DNA from: Cranoglanis bouderius
Taxonomy: Eukaryota > Chordata > Actinopteri > Siluriformes > Cranoglanididae
Direction: 5' to 3'
DNA length: 64,000 nucleotides
Assembly: GCA_023630585.1 (NCBI GenBank)
Contig: CM042555.1
Location: forward strand, 2,580,001-2,644,000
The notes under the pieces were generated by a model, which was not told the origin of the DNA, did no database searches, and was given only the letters and a program-made list of their open reading frames with translations. Each line of letters opens with the position of its first letter. The first letter of the stretch is position 1. Both the position numbers and the translations under genes were made by a program. Positions 1 through 10,850 of this stretch are shown piece after piece.

Positions 1-1030
1 GTACATTTCAGTATTCCATACACTTCAGTATTCAGTACACTTCAGTATTCAGTACATTTCAGTATTCTGTACACTTTAATATACTGTACATTTCAGTATT
101 CCATACAGTTCAGTATTCAGTATACTTCAGTTTTCTTTACACTTCAGTATTCTTTACACTTTTGTATACTGTACATTTCAGTATTCCATACACTTCAGTA
201 TTCAGTACACTTCAGTATTCTGTATATTTCAGTATTCTGTACACTTTAATATACTGTACATTTCAGTATTCCATACACTTCAGTATTCAGTACACTTCAG
301 TATTCAGTACATTTCAGTATTCTGTACACTTTAATATACTGTACATTTCAGTATTCCATACAGTTCAGTATTAAATACACTTCAGTATTCAGTACACTTC
401 AGTATTCAGTACACTTCAGTATTCTTTACACTTTTGTATACTGTACATTTCAGTATTCTTTACACTTCAGTATTCAGTACACTTCAGTATTCAGTACATT
501 TCAGTATTCTGTACACTTTAATATACTGTACATTTCAGTATTCCATACAGTTCAGTATTAAATACACTTCAGTATTCAGTACACTTCAGTATTCAGTACA
601 CTTCAGTATTCAGTACACTTCAGTATTCTTTACACTTTTGTATACTGTACATTTCAGTATTCTTTACACTTCAGTATTCTTTACACTTTTGTATACTGTA
701 CATTTCAGTATTCCATACACTTCAGTATTCAGTACACTTCAGCATTCAGTACATTTCAGTATTCTGTACACTTTAATATACTGTACATTTCAGTATTCCA
801 TACAGTTCAGTATTCAGTACACTTCAGTATTCAGTACACTTCAGTATTCAGTACATTTCAGTATTCTGTATACTTTAATATACTGTACATTTCAGTATTC
901 CATACAGTTCAGTATTCAGTACACTTCAGTATTCCTTACACATCAGTATTCTGTACACATCAGTAAACCGTACACATCAGTATTCCTTGAACTTCAGTAT
1001 TCCATACACTTCAGAATTCAGTATTCAGTA
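1..1030. repeat. 17-bp tandem satellite with higher-order structure
   Basis: The first kilobase is a tandem array of a 17-bp unit close to GTACACTTCAGTATTCA. Variant units (TTTAATATACTGTACATTTC, CTTTACACTTTTGTATACTG, CCATACAGTTCAG) recur at intervals near multiples of 17, for example about 85, 102 and 169 bp, so the array has higher-order organisation. Because 17 is not a multiple of 3 and the unit has no stop codon in most frames, it reads as long open frames with a 17-residue periodic peptide (51 nt = 3 units); I regard those as artefacts. The array runs off the left edge and decays after about 930. Confidence 0.93.
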
Positions 1031-2527
1031 TTTTAGCAGTATTCTAGCTAGCTTAACAAGCTAAAAATTCTGTCATCCTGTCATCTCGAACGTGATCGCT
1101 CCAAAGTTCTTAAGCTTCTTTAGTGATGTCACTAGCTTGTGTGTAACCCTACCCCGAATCAATTTTTTGGGTTTTTTTTTTTTTGCGGAACAGAAAAAAA
1201 CAGTACACTAATTTATGTAAAATCCCCCCTTATTAATTCATTTGTTTTTTTTTGTTTTTTTCAGTCATGTCTCCTTTTTATCCTCCAGCCATTTCAGTCA
1301 TCTCGTGGTTTCCTGAGCCTGTAATTACAGCAGCATGCTGGTGGATGTGATGAGGGTCTCGGGGTTAGTGTGAGGAAGAACAACCGGGTCCCTCCCAGCC
1401 CCCCCCTGCTGTCTTCCTCTCTCGCCCACTGTTTCTCTCTCGCTTTGCAAGGCCACTTGTGAATGTTGCAGCTATAATGAATAATGAAAGGATACAGAAA
1501 TCCTGAATGAATCATGAAATAAATAGTTGATTCTGTTTAATTAATTATGGTAACACTGTTCTCGCTTGCATACGTTCTCTTTTTAACCAAATATTAAGTA
1601 CGTGTAAGTCAGCGCCTAGCAGTATTTACATAAAAGAGTGAGAATACAATAAAAACACTCATTTATCTTCTCCTTTGTGGAAAATGGGCCTCATTTCAAT
1701 AAGGTGTTAATTAGTTGCCTCTTCCATCAGGCCCTGCTCTCTTAATGGTCTGAATGCTGAATGTGTGTTGCTCTCGAAGCCACATCCAGGGAATAGCGTT
1801 TTTTTTTTTGTTTTTTTTTAAAAGAGAGAGAGAGATTTTACCATTTGCACTCTTGTGGATATTCGTGATTCATTTTAAGTCCGTAACTTAATGAGATTTA
1901 GACAAATTCACTGGAAAAAATATATTAAAATAATTTTTTGTTATTTTTTTCCAAACCTATTTCTAGGCATTTTTCATTAAAAATGATAAATAGCTGCCTA
2001 ATAATTCTCATTCCAAGAATTATTATAAAATAGTTTTTTTTATTTATTTATTTTTTATAATAATAATAATTATAATTAAACACATTTCTAGATTATTTTC
2101 TGTTGCAAATCTCAAACTTATTATTGTTTTTTTTTCCCCCTGTGGGTAGATAATTTTGCTTCTTTCCTATCTATTGGAAAAAAACAAAGATATTTGCAAG
2201 TAGAACGAGATCATTTCAAGCTTTTACTCTTAAAACAAAATCTAGAAATTTGATTAATTATAATTATGTTATATATTGTTTTATAATAAACTTATAGTGA
2301 GAATCATTTTGCAGTTCATCTAATACTTCTCATTATAAGTTTATTATAAAACAGAATATTTGCTTATGTGCTAAGATATAATATTCCTCCTGCTAGAGGC
2401 TAATTAACACTTTTTTTTTGTAAGGCTTTTTATGTACAGTGTTATATGTTGTTGTTATTATTATAGCAGCCTGCATGAGAAATAGAGTGCATGCACTGAT
2501 TTATATTCAGAGAGCATGCATGCAACC

Positions 2528-2529
<2 letters not shown>
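1031..2529. other. Unique AT-rich intronic sequence
   Basis: No exon with splice sites is visible. The stretch has homopolymer runs and AT-rich sequence (1800-2440). The part from about 1420 to 1800 looks like unique, motif-rich DNA and is listed separately. This interval lies in the igdcc3 intron upstream of the Ig2 exons (inference from the missing Ig1). Confidence 0.6.
1420..1800. promoter_or_regulatory. Candidate conserved non-coding element (intronic)
   Basis: The sequence is non-repetitive and dense in homeodomain cores, including TTAATTAATTA near 1538-1548 and GTTAATTAGTTGCC near 1706-1719, with a CTTTGTGG (TCF/RUNX-like) motif near 1672. It lacks splice-bounded coding potential. That texture is typical of vertebrate developmental-gene enhancers, but conservation cannot be seen from one sequence, so this is a suggestion only. 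Confidence 0.25.
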
Positions 2530-2581
<52 letters not shown>

Positions 2582-2865
2582 TGTGTTATTGAGGTTCCCA
2601 CGTCCCGGCCTGACAGTCTTAATGGCATGCATCTGTCTCACTTTATTTAGCATATAGCGCTCCAGCGCTGTCAAATCAATCAGTATATAAGTGTATTTAG
2701 GACACTGGAGCTCACACAGGGCCTCAGAGAGACACTTCACCAACAATAACCGCCGAACAAAAAAAACATCCGGTTGTTTCACGTGAGAAATAGAGAGAAC
2801 ACAATCCATTAAACCCTGACTGAATGCGTGAAAACACATTTGCTAATGGAGAGCATGTGAACAGT

Positions 2866-2912
<47 letters not shown>
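2530..2912. repeat. GT and CA microsatellites
   Basis: A (GT)n run occupies about 2530-2586 and a (CA)n run about 2867-2912, separated by roughly 280 bp of ordinary sequence. On a single strand the two tracts are complementary and could pair. Confidence 0.95.
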
Positions 2913-2913
<1 letters not shown>

Positions 2914-3546
2914 TAAGTTTTAGTTCTTGTTATTAAAGATCTTAGCTGCTCTAGCCATTAATGGCTTTCAGAGGCATAATGAAAGAAAGGCCTGTGATAA
3001 AGATATATATATATATTTTTAATCACTTCTGCACAATTTTACCTTATTTGTTAAAAAAAAAAAAACAGACATAGAAAAAAACAATTGAATAATTTACCTG
3101 GTAAAAAAAAAATATCGCTATAGATACCAGAATATATTAGTTCTCGAAAAACTATAATATTGATAATCGCGATATAAGATAATAACGTTCATCCAAGGAT
3201 GGCGGATGTACACGTGCCCGTGATTGTTATTTATTTATTTATTTGTTTGTTTATTTATTTGTATTGGAGGATGGCCTCCATTAACTCGGTCCATGCGTGT
3301 AAGATTTATATATGTAAGTAATAACACAGTCCATGTGGTGATGTTATCAGGAAACAATAAACAATCAACAGGGCGGTGTGATGAAGCGATGTTACTGTCA
3401 CCACCGCAAAGTTATTTATTAGTTATTCTTTTCCTATAACAGCGTCCTGAAGTTTTATATTCCTCTTACACTACAGCAATTTGCCAACAATTACTTTTTT
3501 TAGTTGATTAGCAAAGAGGCGTAAAAACACCTCTGAAATTACCTCC
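2913..3546. other. AT-rich intron with fragment of the fold-back repeat
   Basis: Mostly AT-rich sequence with a TTTA/TTTG microsatellite near 3227-3262. From about 3368 to 3510 there is a diverged copy of the right half of the dispersed fold-back repeat (GGCGGTGTGATGAAGCG, then CCTATAACAGCGTCCTGAAG). No coding signal is seen. Confidence 0.6.
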
Positions 3547-3821
3547 GAGTCTTACAAAGTGCTCACAGCCTGCTCTGGCTCCGCCCCTGACCACGCCCCC
3601 CAGTCACAGCCCCGGTTGTGATCATTACCTGTGTGTACCTGTGCCATGTCCTGTTGTATAAACTCTCTCTGTCGTGTTGTTTTGAGTCTCCTAATCCTGA
3701 TGCTGAGGAACTTTTCTTTCTTTCTTCCTTCCTTTCTTCCTTCCTTCCTTACTTCTTTCTTTCTTTCTTTCTCTCTCTTGTCTGTTCCTTTCTTCCTTAC
3801 TTCCTCACTTCTTTCTTTCAT

Positions 3822-3876
<55 letters not shown>

Positions 3877-3935
3877 CTCTCTCTTGTCCGTTCCTTTCTT
3901 CCTTACTTCCTCACTTCTTTCTTTCATTCATTCAT

Positions 3936-3990
<55 letters not shown>

Positions 3991-4100
3991 CTCTCTCGTC
4001 TGGTCCTTGCTTCCTTCCTTCCTCACTTCTTTCTTTCTTTCATTCATTCTTTCTTTCTTTCTTTCATTCTTTCTTTCTTTCTTTCTTTCCCTTTCTTTTG
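3547..4100 (+). mobile_element. Retroposon-like repeat with (CTTT)n tail, copy 1
   Basis: A head of about 150 bp, including GGTTGTGATCATTACCTG and GAGTCTCCTAATCCTGATGC, is followed by a long impure (CTTT)n/(CCTT)n tail from about 3711. The same head and tail junction (GAGGAACTTTTCTTTC) recurs at 7501 and 9570 in the same orientation. A constant head joined to a simple-sequence tail is what a SINE-like retroposon 3' end looks like, but I see neither a pol III promoter nor target duplications, so the class is uncertain. Confidence 0.6.
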
Positions 4101-4225
4101 ACTACTATTTATTAAAAATCTATGTATTTCTGTCTCTGTCTTTCTCTTACTCCCTTCATTCCTCTCTCCTTTTCTCCAGAATTAGATGAGGCTAATATAC
4201 ATACATGCATTATATGTAAAACTGC

Positions 4226-4284
<59 letters not shown>

Positions 4285-4369
4285 GTCTGTGACACGAATA
4301 GTAATGAAGGGTATAAAACAGCGTTTTGGGGCTGCCATCTCCAGAGTCTCCATCGGACCTGAAACTGAC

Positions 4370-4467
<98 letters not shown>

Positions 4468-4561
4468 CACAGACGGAGAGATCTATAATGGCAGCAGAAA
4501 AGTGGACTTCTGCAGGCTGAATGTTTTATGCATGAGGGCGGAGGCCCAAGAGAGGGGTTAT

Positions 4562-4603
<42 letters not shown>
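4226..4603. repeat. Three long GT microsatellites
   Basis: (GT)n tracts at about 4226-4282, 4370-4467 and 4562-4603 are separated by about 90 bp of unique sequence each. Open frames through them consist of Cys-Val or His-Thr runs and are not genes. Confidence 0.95.
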
Positions 4604-4606
<3 letters not shown>

Positions 4607-5160
4607 CATACATTTGTGACTCACCCTGTAAGAACTGTGTGCTATTGTCCTCTCTCTGACGTTGGTTTCTGCTCTCCTGTCCCTATGAATCTGGTGCAAC
4701 ACGGGCACCAAAACTTTAAGGACAGCATGTGGATGACTGATTAATCTGATCACAGGTGTGTGTGGCGTGTGGTGTGTGCTGCGTTGTTCTCCATGCTAAG
4801 AGAACCCAAGTACAAATCACTTTTAGATGCCAAGTAAGGTATCAGGTGAAGGCATCGGGCGTGGCACTTCCTCACCGTGACATCACAGCCAATGAAAATC
4901 AAGAATATTCACACATGGGCAAAAACAATTGTATAAGACTGGTGTTGTATATGTTTGGTATCTTCGTGAGCGTCAGCGCAGGTGGTGATCGGACCTCGAA
5001 AGGCGGTAATGCGTTTCGTTTTTGGACCAGAACAGATTCAAGCTGTGCTGGTGAATTTTAAAGACCACACCCCTTTTTGCTTGGCTCCACCCACATCAGT
5101 CAGGCGAGTGAAAAATTTGGAAAATAAAATTGACATAACACTAAATATTCATCATAAGCA
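4604..5160. other. Intronic sequence, nothing recognised
   Basis: Unique sequence between the GT repeats and the Tc1 element. Short open frames exist but have no splice context or recognisable protein similarity. Confidence 0.5.
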
Positions 5161-5162
5161 TA

Positions 5163-5364
5163 CAGGTGCATCTCAATAAATTAGAATGTCGTGGAAAAGT
5201 TCATTTATTTCAGTAATTCAACTCAAATTGTGAAACTTGTGTATTAAATAAATTCAGTGCACACAGACTGAAGTAGTTTAAGTCTTTGGTTCTTTTAATT
5301 ATGATGATTTTGGCTCACATTTAACAAAAACCCACCAATTCACTATCTCAACAAATTAGAATAT
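5163..5364 (+). repeat. Tc1 left terminal inverted repeat (202 bp)
   Basis: This is the inverted match of 6464-6665. The outer tip is CAGGTGCATCTCAATAAATT and the inner end carries a second copy of the tip-like motif (CAACAAATTAGAATAT at 5349-5364). A paired outer and inner motif matches long-TIR (IR/DR-type) Tc1 elements, where the transposase DNA-binding domain recognises both. Confidence 0.9.
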
Positions 5365-5460
5365 TTCATAAGACCAATAAAAAAAACATTTTTAGTGAAC
5401 TGTTGGCCTTCTGGAAAGTATGTTCATTTACTGTACATGTACTCAATACTTGGTAGGGGC

Positions 5461-6402
5461 TCATTTTGCTTTAATTAGTGCCTCAATTCGGCGTGGCATG
5501 GAGGTGATCAGTTTGTGGCACGGTGGTATGGAAGCCCAGGTTTCTTTGACAGTGGCCTTCAGCTCATCTGCATTTTTTGGTCTCCTGTTTCTCATTTTCC
5601 TCTTGACAATACCCCATAGATTCTCTATGGGGTTCAGGTGTGGTGAGTTTGCTGGCCAGTCAAGCACACCAACACCATGGTCATTTAACCAACTTTTGGT
5701 GCTTTTGGCAGTGTGGGCAGGTGCCAAATCCTGCTGGAAAATGAAATCAGCATCTTCAAAAAGCTGGTCAGCAGAAGGAAGCATGAAGTGCTCCAAAATT
5801 TCTTGGTAAATGGATGCAGTGACTTTGGTTTTCAAAAAACACAATGGACCAACACCAGCAGATGACATTGCACCCCAAATCATCACAGACTGTCATCACT
5901 TAACACTGGACTTCAAGCAACTTGGGCTATGAGCTTCTCCACCCTTCCTCCAGACTCTAGGACCTTGGTTTCCAAATGAAATACAAAACTTGCTCTCATC
6001 TGAAAAGAGGATATTGGACCACTGGTCAACAGTCCAGTTCTTCTTCTCCTTAGCCCAGGTAAGACGCCTCTGACGTTGTCTGTGGTTCAGGAGTGGCTTA
6101 ACAAGAGGAATACGACAACTGTAGCCAAATTCCTTGACACGTCTGTTTGTGGTGGCTCTTGATGCCTTGACCCCAGCCTCAGTCCATTCCTTGTGAAGTT
6201 CACTCAAATTCTTGAATCGATTTTGCTTGACAATCCTCATAAGGCTGCGGTTCTCTCGGTTGGTTGTGCATCTTTTTCTTCCACAATTTTTCCTTCCACT
6301 CAACTTTCTGTTAACTTGCTTGGATACAGCACTCTGTGAACAGCCAGCTTCTTTGGCAATGAATGTTTGTGATTTACCTAGTGAACCAAACTGAGAGACC
6401 AT
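5461..6402 (-). pseudogene. Tc1 transposase, broken by tandem TGA TGA
   Basis: Reading on the minus strand from an ATG at 6402, the first 168 codons encode the paired-like helix-turn-helix DNA-binding region (MVSQFGSLGKS, then GCSQSAVSKQ, then a GRKRCTT hinge) and the first catalytic Asp (FSDESKF). Two consecutive TGA codons at 5898-5893 interrupt the frame. The same frame continues to 5461 with the second Asp (QQDLAPAHTA) and the Glu (NPIENLWG), spaced by 34 residues, so the catalytic triad is DD34E. The full reading frame without the stops would be about 313 codons, a little short of the usual 340. No frameshift is needed, so the break is only the two stops. Confidence 0.93.
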
Positions 6403-6463
6403 TTTGAAGGCTCAGGAAACCTTTGCAGGTGTTTTGAGTTGATTAGCTGATTGGCATGTCACC

Positions 6464-6665
6464 ATATTCTAATTTGTTGAGATAGTGAATTGGTGGGTTT
6501 TTGTTAAATGTAAACCAAAATCATCACAATTAAAAGAACCAAAGACTTAAACTACTTCAGTCTGTGTGCATTGAATTTATTTAATACACGAGTTTCACAA
6601 TTTGAGTTGAATTACTGAAATAAATGAACTTTTTCACGACATTCTAATTTATTGAGATGCACCTG
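6464..6665 (-). repeat. Tc1 right terminal inverted repeat (202 bp)
   Basis: This is the reverse-complement partner of 5163-5364 with only a few differences (for example TGTAAACC here against a GAGCC-containing stretch on the left). It ends ATTGAGATGCACCTG followed by TA. Confidence 0.9.
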
Positions 6666-6667
6666 TA

Positions 6668-6675
6668 TGTACTGT

Positions 6676-6748
<73 letters not shown>

Positions 6749-7147
6749 ATAAAAAATGACATTTTATTTGATATTTTTACTGAATGACCAAATATGGAAT
6801 GGTTAGAATGGTAAGGAGATGAGGGGTGAAGGAGTAACGAAAAAACGAACGAAAGCTGAAGCAGAAATAATATTTGGAAAATTTAAACAAAAAAGAAGGA
6901 AAGAAAGAAAGAGAATAGAGGTTTGTCCTGTGTGTGTTTCCAGCTCTGTCAGATTTGCGTGGAAGTTCATCTTGTTTTTCCGTTCCCTCTGAGAACGCTC
7001 TCTCACTCTTCCTTTCTCTCGCTCTCGTCACTCCTCCGTCTTTGTCCTGCCATTTGCACAAACAAAACAGAGAAGGCTTTAACTAGCCGAGCTCTCCAGC
7101 TGTGGCGTTAGAGTAGCTGTGAATCCACACCAGTCTGAAGATGAGAA

Positions 7148-7199
<52 letters not shown>
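6668..7199. repeat. GT and GA microsatellites with unique spacer
   Basis: A (GT)n tract at about 6677-6743 lies directly beside the Tc1 right end, and a (GA)n tract occupies about 7153-7199. The sequence between (about 6750-7150) is unique with no coding signal recognised. Confidence 0.85.
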
Positions 7200-7201
<2 letters not shown>

Positions 7202-7500
7202 CTAAGCTCTTGTTATGCTAAGAGCGTTTGGGAGCGAGTCGAGTTAATTACGTCTGACATTTGAAGAAGAGCACTTGTGTCGCAGGCTGAGAAAGAGCCG
7301 GGCCTGGTGCTAATTGAGTTTGTGTTGACGGCTCCTCCCCCAGGTCACGCCCCCTCGCCCAGAGACCGAGAGCAGGAGCTGGGAACCGAGACGAGCCGAG
7401 AGCCGAGAGCTGCTGTGTGATCTGCAGCTCAGTGAGGCCTTTAACGCTGCTCTGAGATCAGCCTTCATTTTACACAAATACTGTCACACAACTTACTCTG
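7200..7500. promoter_or_regulatory. GC-richer unique stretch, possible conserved element
   Basis: The interval contains homeodomain-like cores (GTTAATTACG near 7244, GCTAATTGAG near 7310) and a GC-rich patch with GGTCACGCCCCCTCG (Sp/KLF-like) near 7343. It has no repeats and no splice-bounded coding sequence. Regulatory function is inferred from texture alone. Confidence 0.2.
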
Positions 7501-7705
7501 GCCCTGCCCAAACCACGCCCCTGACCACACCTCCAGCCACAGCCCCGGTTGTGATCATTACCTGTGTGTACCTGTGCCATGTCCTGTTGTATAAACTCTC
7601 TCTGTCGTGTTGTTTTGAGTCTCCTAATCCTGATGCTGAGGAACTTTTCTTTCTTTCTTTCTTTCTTTCCCCATTCCATTCTTTTTTCCTTCCTTCCTCA
7701 CCTCT

Positions 7706-7785
<80 letters not shown>

Positions 7786-7831
7786 TCCTAGTTCCTTTCT
7801 TCCTTCCTTCCTTCCTTCCTTCCTGACCTCT

Positions 7832-7863
<32 letters not shown>

Positions 7864-7901
7864 TCCTAGTTCCTTTCTTCCTTCCTTCCTTCCTGACCTC
7901 T

Positions 7902-7941
<40 letters not shown>

Positions 7942-8034
7942 TCCCAGTTCCTTTCTTCCTTCCGGCCTTCCTGACCTCTTTCTTTCTTTCTTTCTTTCCC
8001 CATTCCATTCGTTTTTCCTTCCTTCCTTACCTCT

Positions 8035-8068
<34 letters not shown>

Positions 8069-8076
8069 TTTCTTTC
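7501..8076 (+). mobile_element. Retroposon-like repeat with (CTTT)n tail, copy 2
   Basis: The head at 7501-7650 is almost the same as that at 3547-3710 (GACCACACCTCCAGCC against GACCACGCCCCCCAG, then GGTTGTGATCATTACCTG). Its (CTTT)n tail from about 7647 contains repeated blocks ending CCTAGTTCC or CCCAGTTCC, showing that the tail has expanded as a 60-90 bp higher-order unit. Confidence 0.6.
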
Positions 8077-8077
<1 letters not shown>

Positions 8078-8140
<63 letters not shown>

Positions 8141-8264
8141 ACTCCTCCTGTATTGCTGTTGTGTGCCCACCTGGGTCTCGCTGCTCCAGATTTGTTAATT
8201 ACTGACTGCTTTTGGGGTTAACTGGCCTCTATTAATCCAGCTCTGGATGTGTGTGTGTGTGTGA

Positions 8265-8322
<58 letters not shown>
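8078..8322. repeat. GT run, then (GT)/(CA) perfect palindrome
   Basis: (GT)n occupies about 8078-8139. At about 8247-8322 a short (GT) tract runs through GACC into a long (CA)n tract, making a self-complementary hairpin centred near 8265. It lies about 120 bp upstream of the first visible igdcc3 exon. Confidence 0.9.
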
Positions 8323-8324
<2 letters not shown>

Positions 8325-8441
8325 TTAAATAGGTGTAATTGCTTAGTGCAACCAAAGTAGTTATTTCCTTTCCTGTATATTGGTTTTAATAAGCAAACAA
8401 ACAAAGTAATGAATTCACGTCTCTCTTCTGTCTGTCTTCAG

Positions 8442-8586
8442 CGATGGCGGATTTTCACGTGCACCCGCGCTCACTACGAGCCGATTTAGCAGGTGTTGCA
8501 CGTTTTCAGTGCCAAATCCATGGCCTGCCCGAGCCGGTCATCAGCTGGGAGAAAGATGGCCGTGCTGTGGACACAAGTGATGAGAG
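8442..8586 (+). CDS. igdcc3: igdcc3 exon: first half of Ig2
   Basis: The acceptor is TCTGTCTTCAG, the exon starts with two bases of a split codon and it ends in phase 2 at a GTACAC donor. It encodes an Ig C-strand half with the conserved Cys (ARFQCQ) and Trp (VISWEK) and ends at DERY shared with the next exon. The apparent ATG at 8444 is an internal Met, not a start. The donor leads directly into a (CA)n repeat of about 90 bp. Confidence 0.93.
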
Positions 8587-8600
8587 GTACACACACACAT

Positions 8601-8678
<78 letters not shown>

Positions 8679-9251
8679 CCCTCTTCTGACACACGTGAAA
8701 AACTTGGCCTTAACCTGTAGCAGCCCAAAACATTACTGACACAAATGAACGAAGATCTGATCCAGATCCAGATGTCCAGAGGTCTGCAAACTTTGTAGAT
8801 TTTGTGTCCCGTAACCATTCATTTGTTGATTTGGAAGTGCGTTTGAGGTCATTATCTTGTAAAGAGATCAGTCTGTGGCCAAGTCTTAACCTCCTGGCAG
8901 AGGCAACCATGTTTTTGAGGTGAAATATCCTGGTACTTTTCAGAATTCATGATGATTGTTTTCACTGAAAACAATGAATTTGAACTTTAGTAAATTGTAC
9001 ATTACTAAATGTAATTGGTCTATTCATTGTAAATACATACAGTATACATTAGTTTTTGGTTTAACTGAATAATAATAAGCAGTTTTAAAAGACTTGAGGT
9101 CCTGACTGCGCATGCGCATGCGTGGTGTTGTTCCTTTGTGCCCTGGAACGCATACAGTGTTCGGTTAAGATTCTGTATCCTACATATTGAGTTTCTGGTG
9201 ACTGAGAGCAATTATATATGTATATAAATTATATACACTATACATATAAAT

Positions 9252-9286
<35 letters not shown>

Positions 9287-9502
9287 TTATTTTGTGCAGG
9301 TACACATTGTTACCCACAGGTGTGTTACAGATTACAGGTGTTCGCCCAGAGGATGGCGGAGTGTTTTGCTGCGTCGCTCACAACAGTGCAGGAGTCAAAC
9401 ACAGCGCTGGAGCTCGGCTCACTGTCTCAGGTATGGACTAATACACACACACACACACACACACGTATGCGCACACGCACACACACACACACACACACGC
9501 AA

Positions 9503-9536
<34 letters not shown>

Positions 9537-9866
9537 ATGCGCACACGCACACACACACACACACACACCATGTCCCCGGTTGTGATCATTACCTGTGTGT
9601 ATCTGTGTCATGTCCTGTTGTATAAACTCTCTCTGTCGTGTTGTTTTGAGTCTCCTAATCCTGATGCTGAGGAACTTTTCTTTCTTTCTTCCTTCCTTTC
9701 TTTTTATATTCCTTCCTTACTTATTCTTTCTTTCTTTCTTTCTTTTTTCTTTTTTTTTCTCTCTTCCATGTTTCTTTCTTTCTTTCTTTCTCAGTACCTT
9801 CCTCCCTCTCTCACCTTTTCCTTCTTCTTTCTTTCTTTCTTTCTTTCTTTTTCTTTCTTCCATGCT

Positions 9867-9918
<52 letters not shown>

Positions 9919-9935
9919 TTTCTTTCTTCCATGCT

Positions 9936-9979
<44 letters not shown>

Positions 9980-9996
9980 TTTCTTTCTTCCATGTT

Positions 9997-10035
<39 letters not shown>

Positions 10036-10046
10036 CCCTTCCTTCT

Positions 10047-10101
<55 letters not shown>

Positions 10102-10116
10102 CTCTTTCTTTTCCTT

Positions 10117-10157
<41 letters not shown>

Positions 10158-10219
10158 TTCTTTATTTACACATTTTGCCACTGTATCCAGCCATGTCAGT
10201 CCAGATTACATCCCTAAAA

Positions 10220-10291
<72 letters not shown>

Positions 10292-10792
10292 ACATACAAC
10301 TTTCCCTCCATAAGCACTTGTTATCTTGTAGATTAAGTTGCTGAATCCTGTGACCTTCAGCTCTGTTGGAACGTAAACCCGACCGAAGGCTCATGTCATG
10401 TTCACTACTTAGTACCAGACGTCCCACTGGTTCAGGCAGATCATTTGTTTGGATTTTCCAGCAGTAAAGCTGTAAGAAGTCTTCATCTTAGTTATAAAAT
10501 ATGAATCAGATGCTCATGATGGAGGTGAGTGTGTACATAAGTGACAGGACCAGTTATTTCTAATATTCCCATCACGTTGTTATGGGAAACGAGTGCAGTA
10601 TAATCTGTGACATAAATGTGATTTTTTTTTAAATTCGTTTTTCATTAAGCCAGGCAAAAAAGGGTCACACATTTTAGCAAACACTTTAACTTCGGATTAT
10701 ACAGAGCATATCTACACGTTAATTGTTCTCCTCTTTTGTTTTTTTGTTTTTCCTCTTCATTGTCTGCCTTTAATTTGTCATCCTCATCGTTA

Positions 10793-10850
<58 letters not shown>

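Larger units (their letters stand above)
5163..6665 (-). mobile_element. Full-length Tc1-like transposon (inactivated)
   Basis: The element is 1503 bp, flanked by TA dinucleotides at 5161-5162 and 6666-6667, which is the Tc1/mariner target duplication. It begins CAGGTGCATCTCAATAAATT and ends with the inverted form. Both terminal inverted repeats are about 202 bp. A DD34E transposase is encoded on the minus strand between them but is interrupted by two adjacent stop codons, so this copy cannot make full-length transposase, although its ends look usable in trans. It sits in the intron upstream of the Ig2 exons of igdcc3. Confidence 0.95.

Noticed and set aside
434..1036. 200-codon open frame in the first kilobase
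   Set aside because: It is a read-through of a 17-bp satellite with no stops; the peptide is a 17-residue periodic artefact with no gene context.
2507..2839. Minus-strand frame of 110 codons
   Set aside because: Half of it is a CA microsatellite; the rest shows no domain or splice context.
3618..4189. Long Phe/Leu/Ser-rich open frames
   Set aside because: They translate a (CTTT)n microsatellite tail; the same frames appear in the copies at 7551 and 9595.
4182..4744. His-Thr and Cys-Val repeat frames
   Set aside because: Translations of (GT)n/(CA)n microsatellites.
8444..8689. igdcc3 start codon at 8444
   Set aside because: The ATG is the second codon of an Ig2 exon preceded by a good acceptor, with two bases of a split codon before it. 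Ig1 and the signal peptide are missing, so it cannot be the real start.
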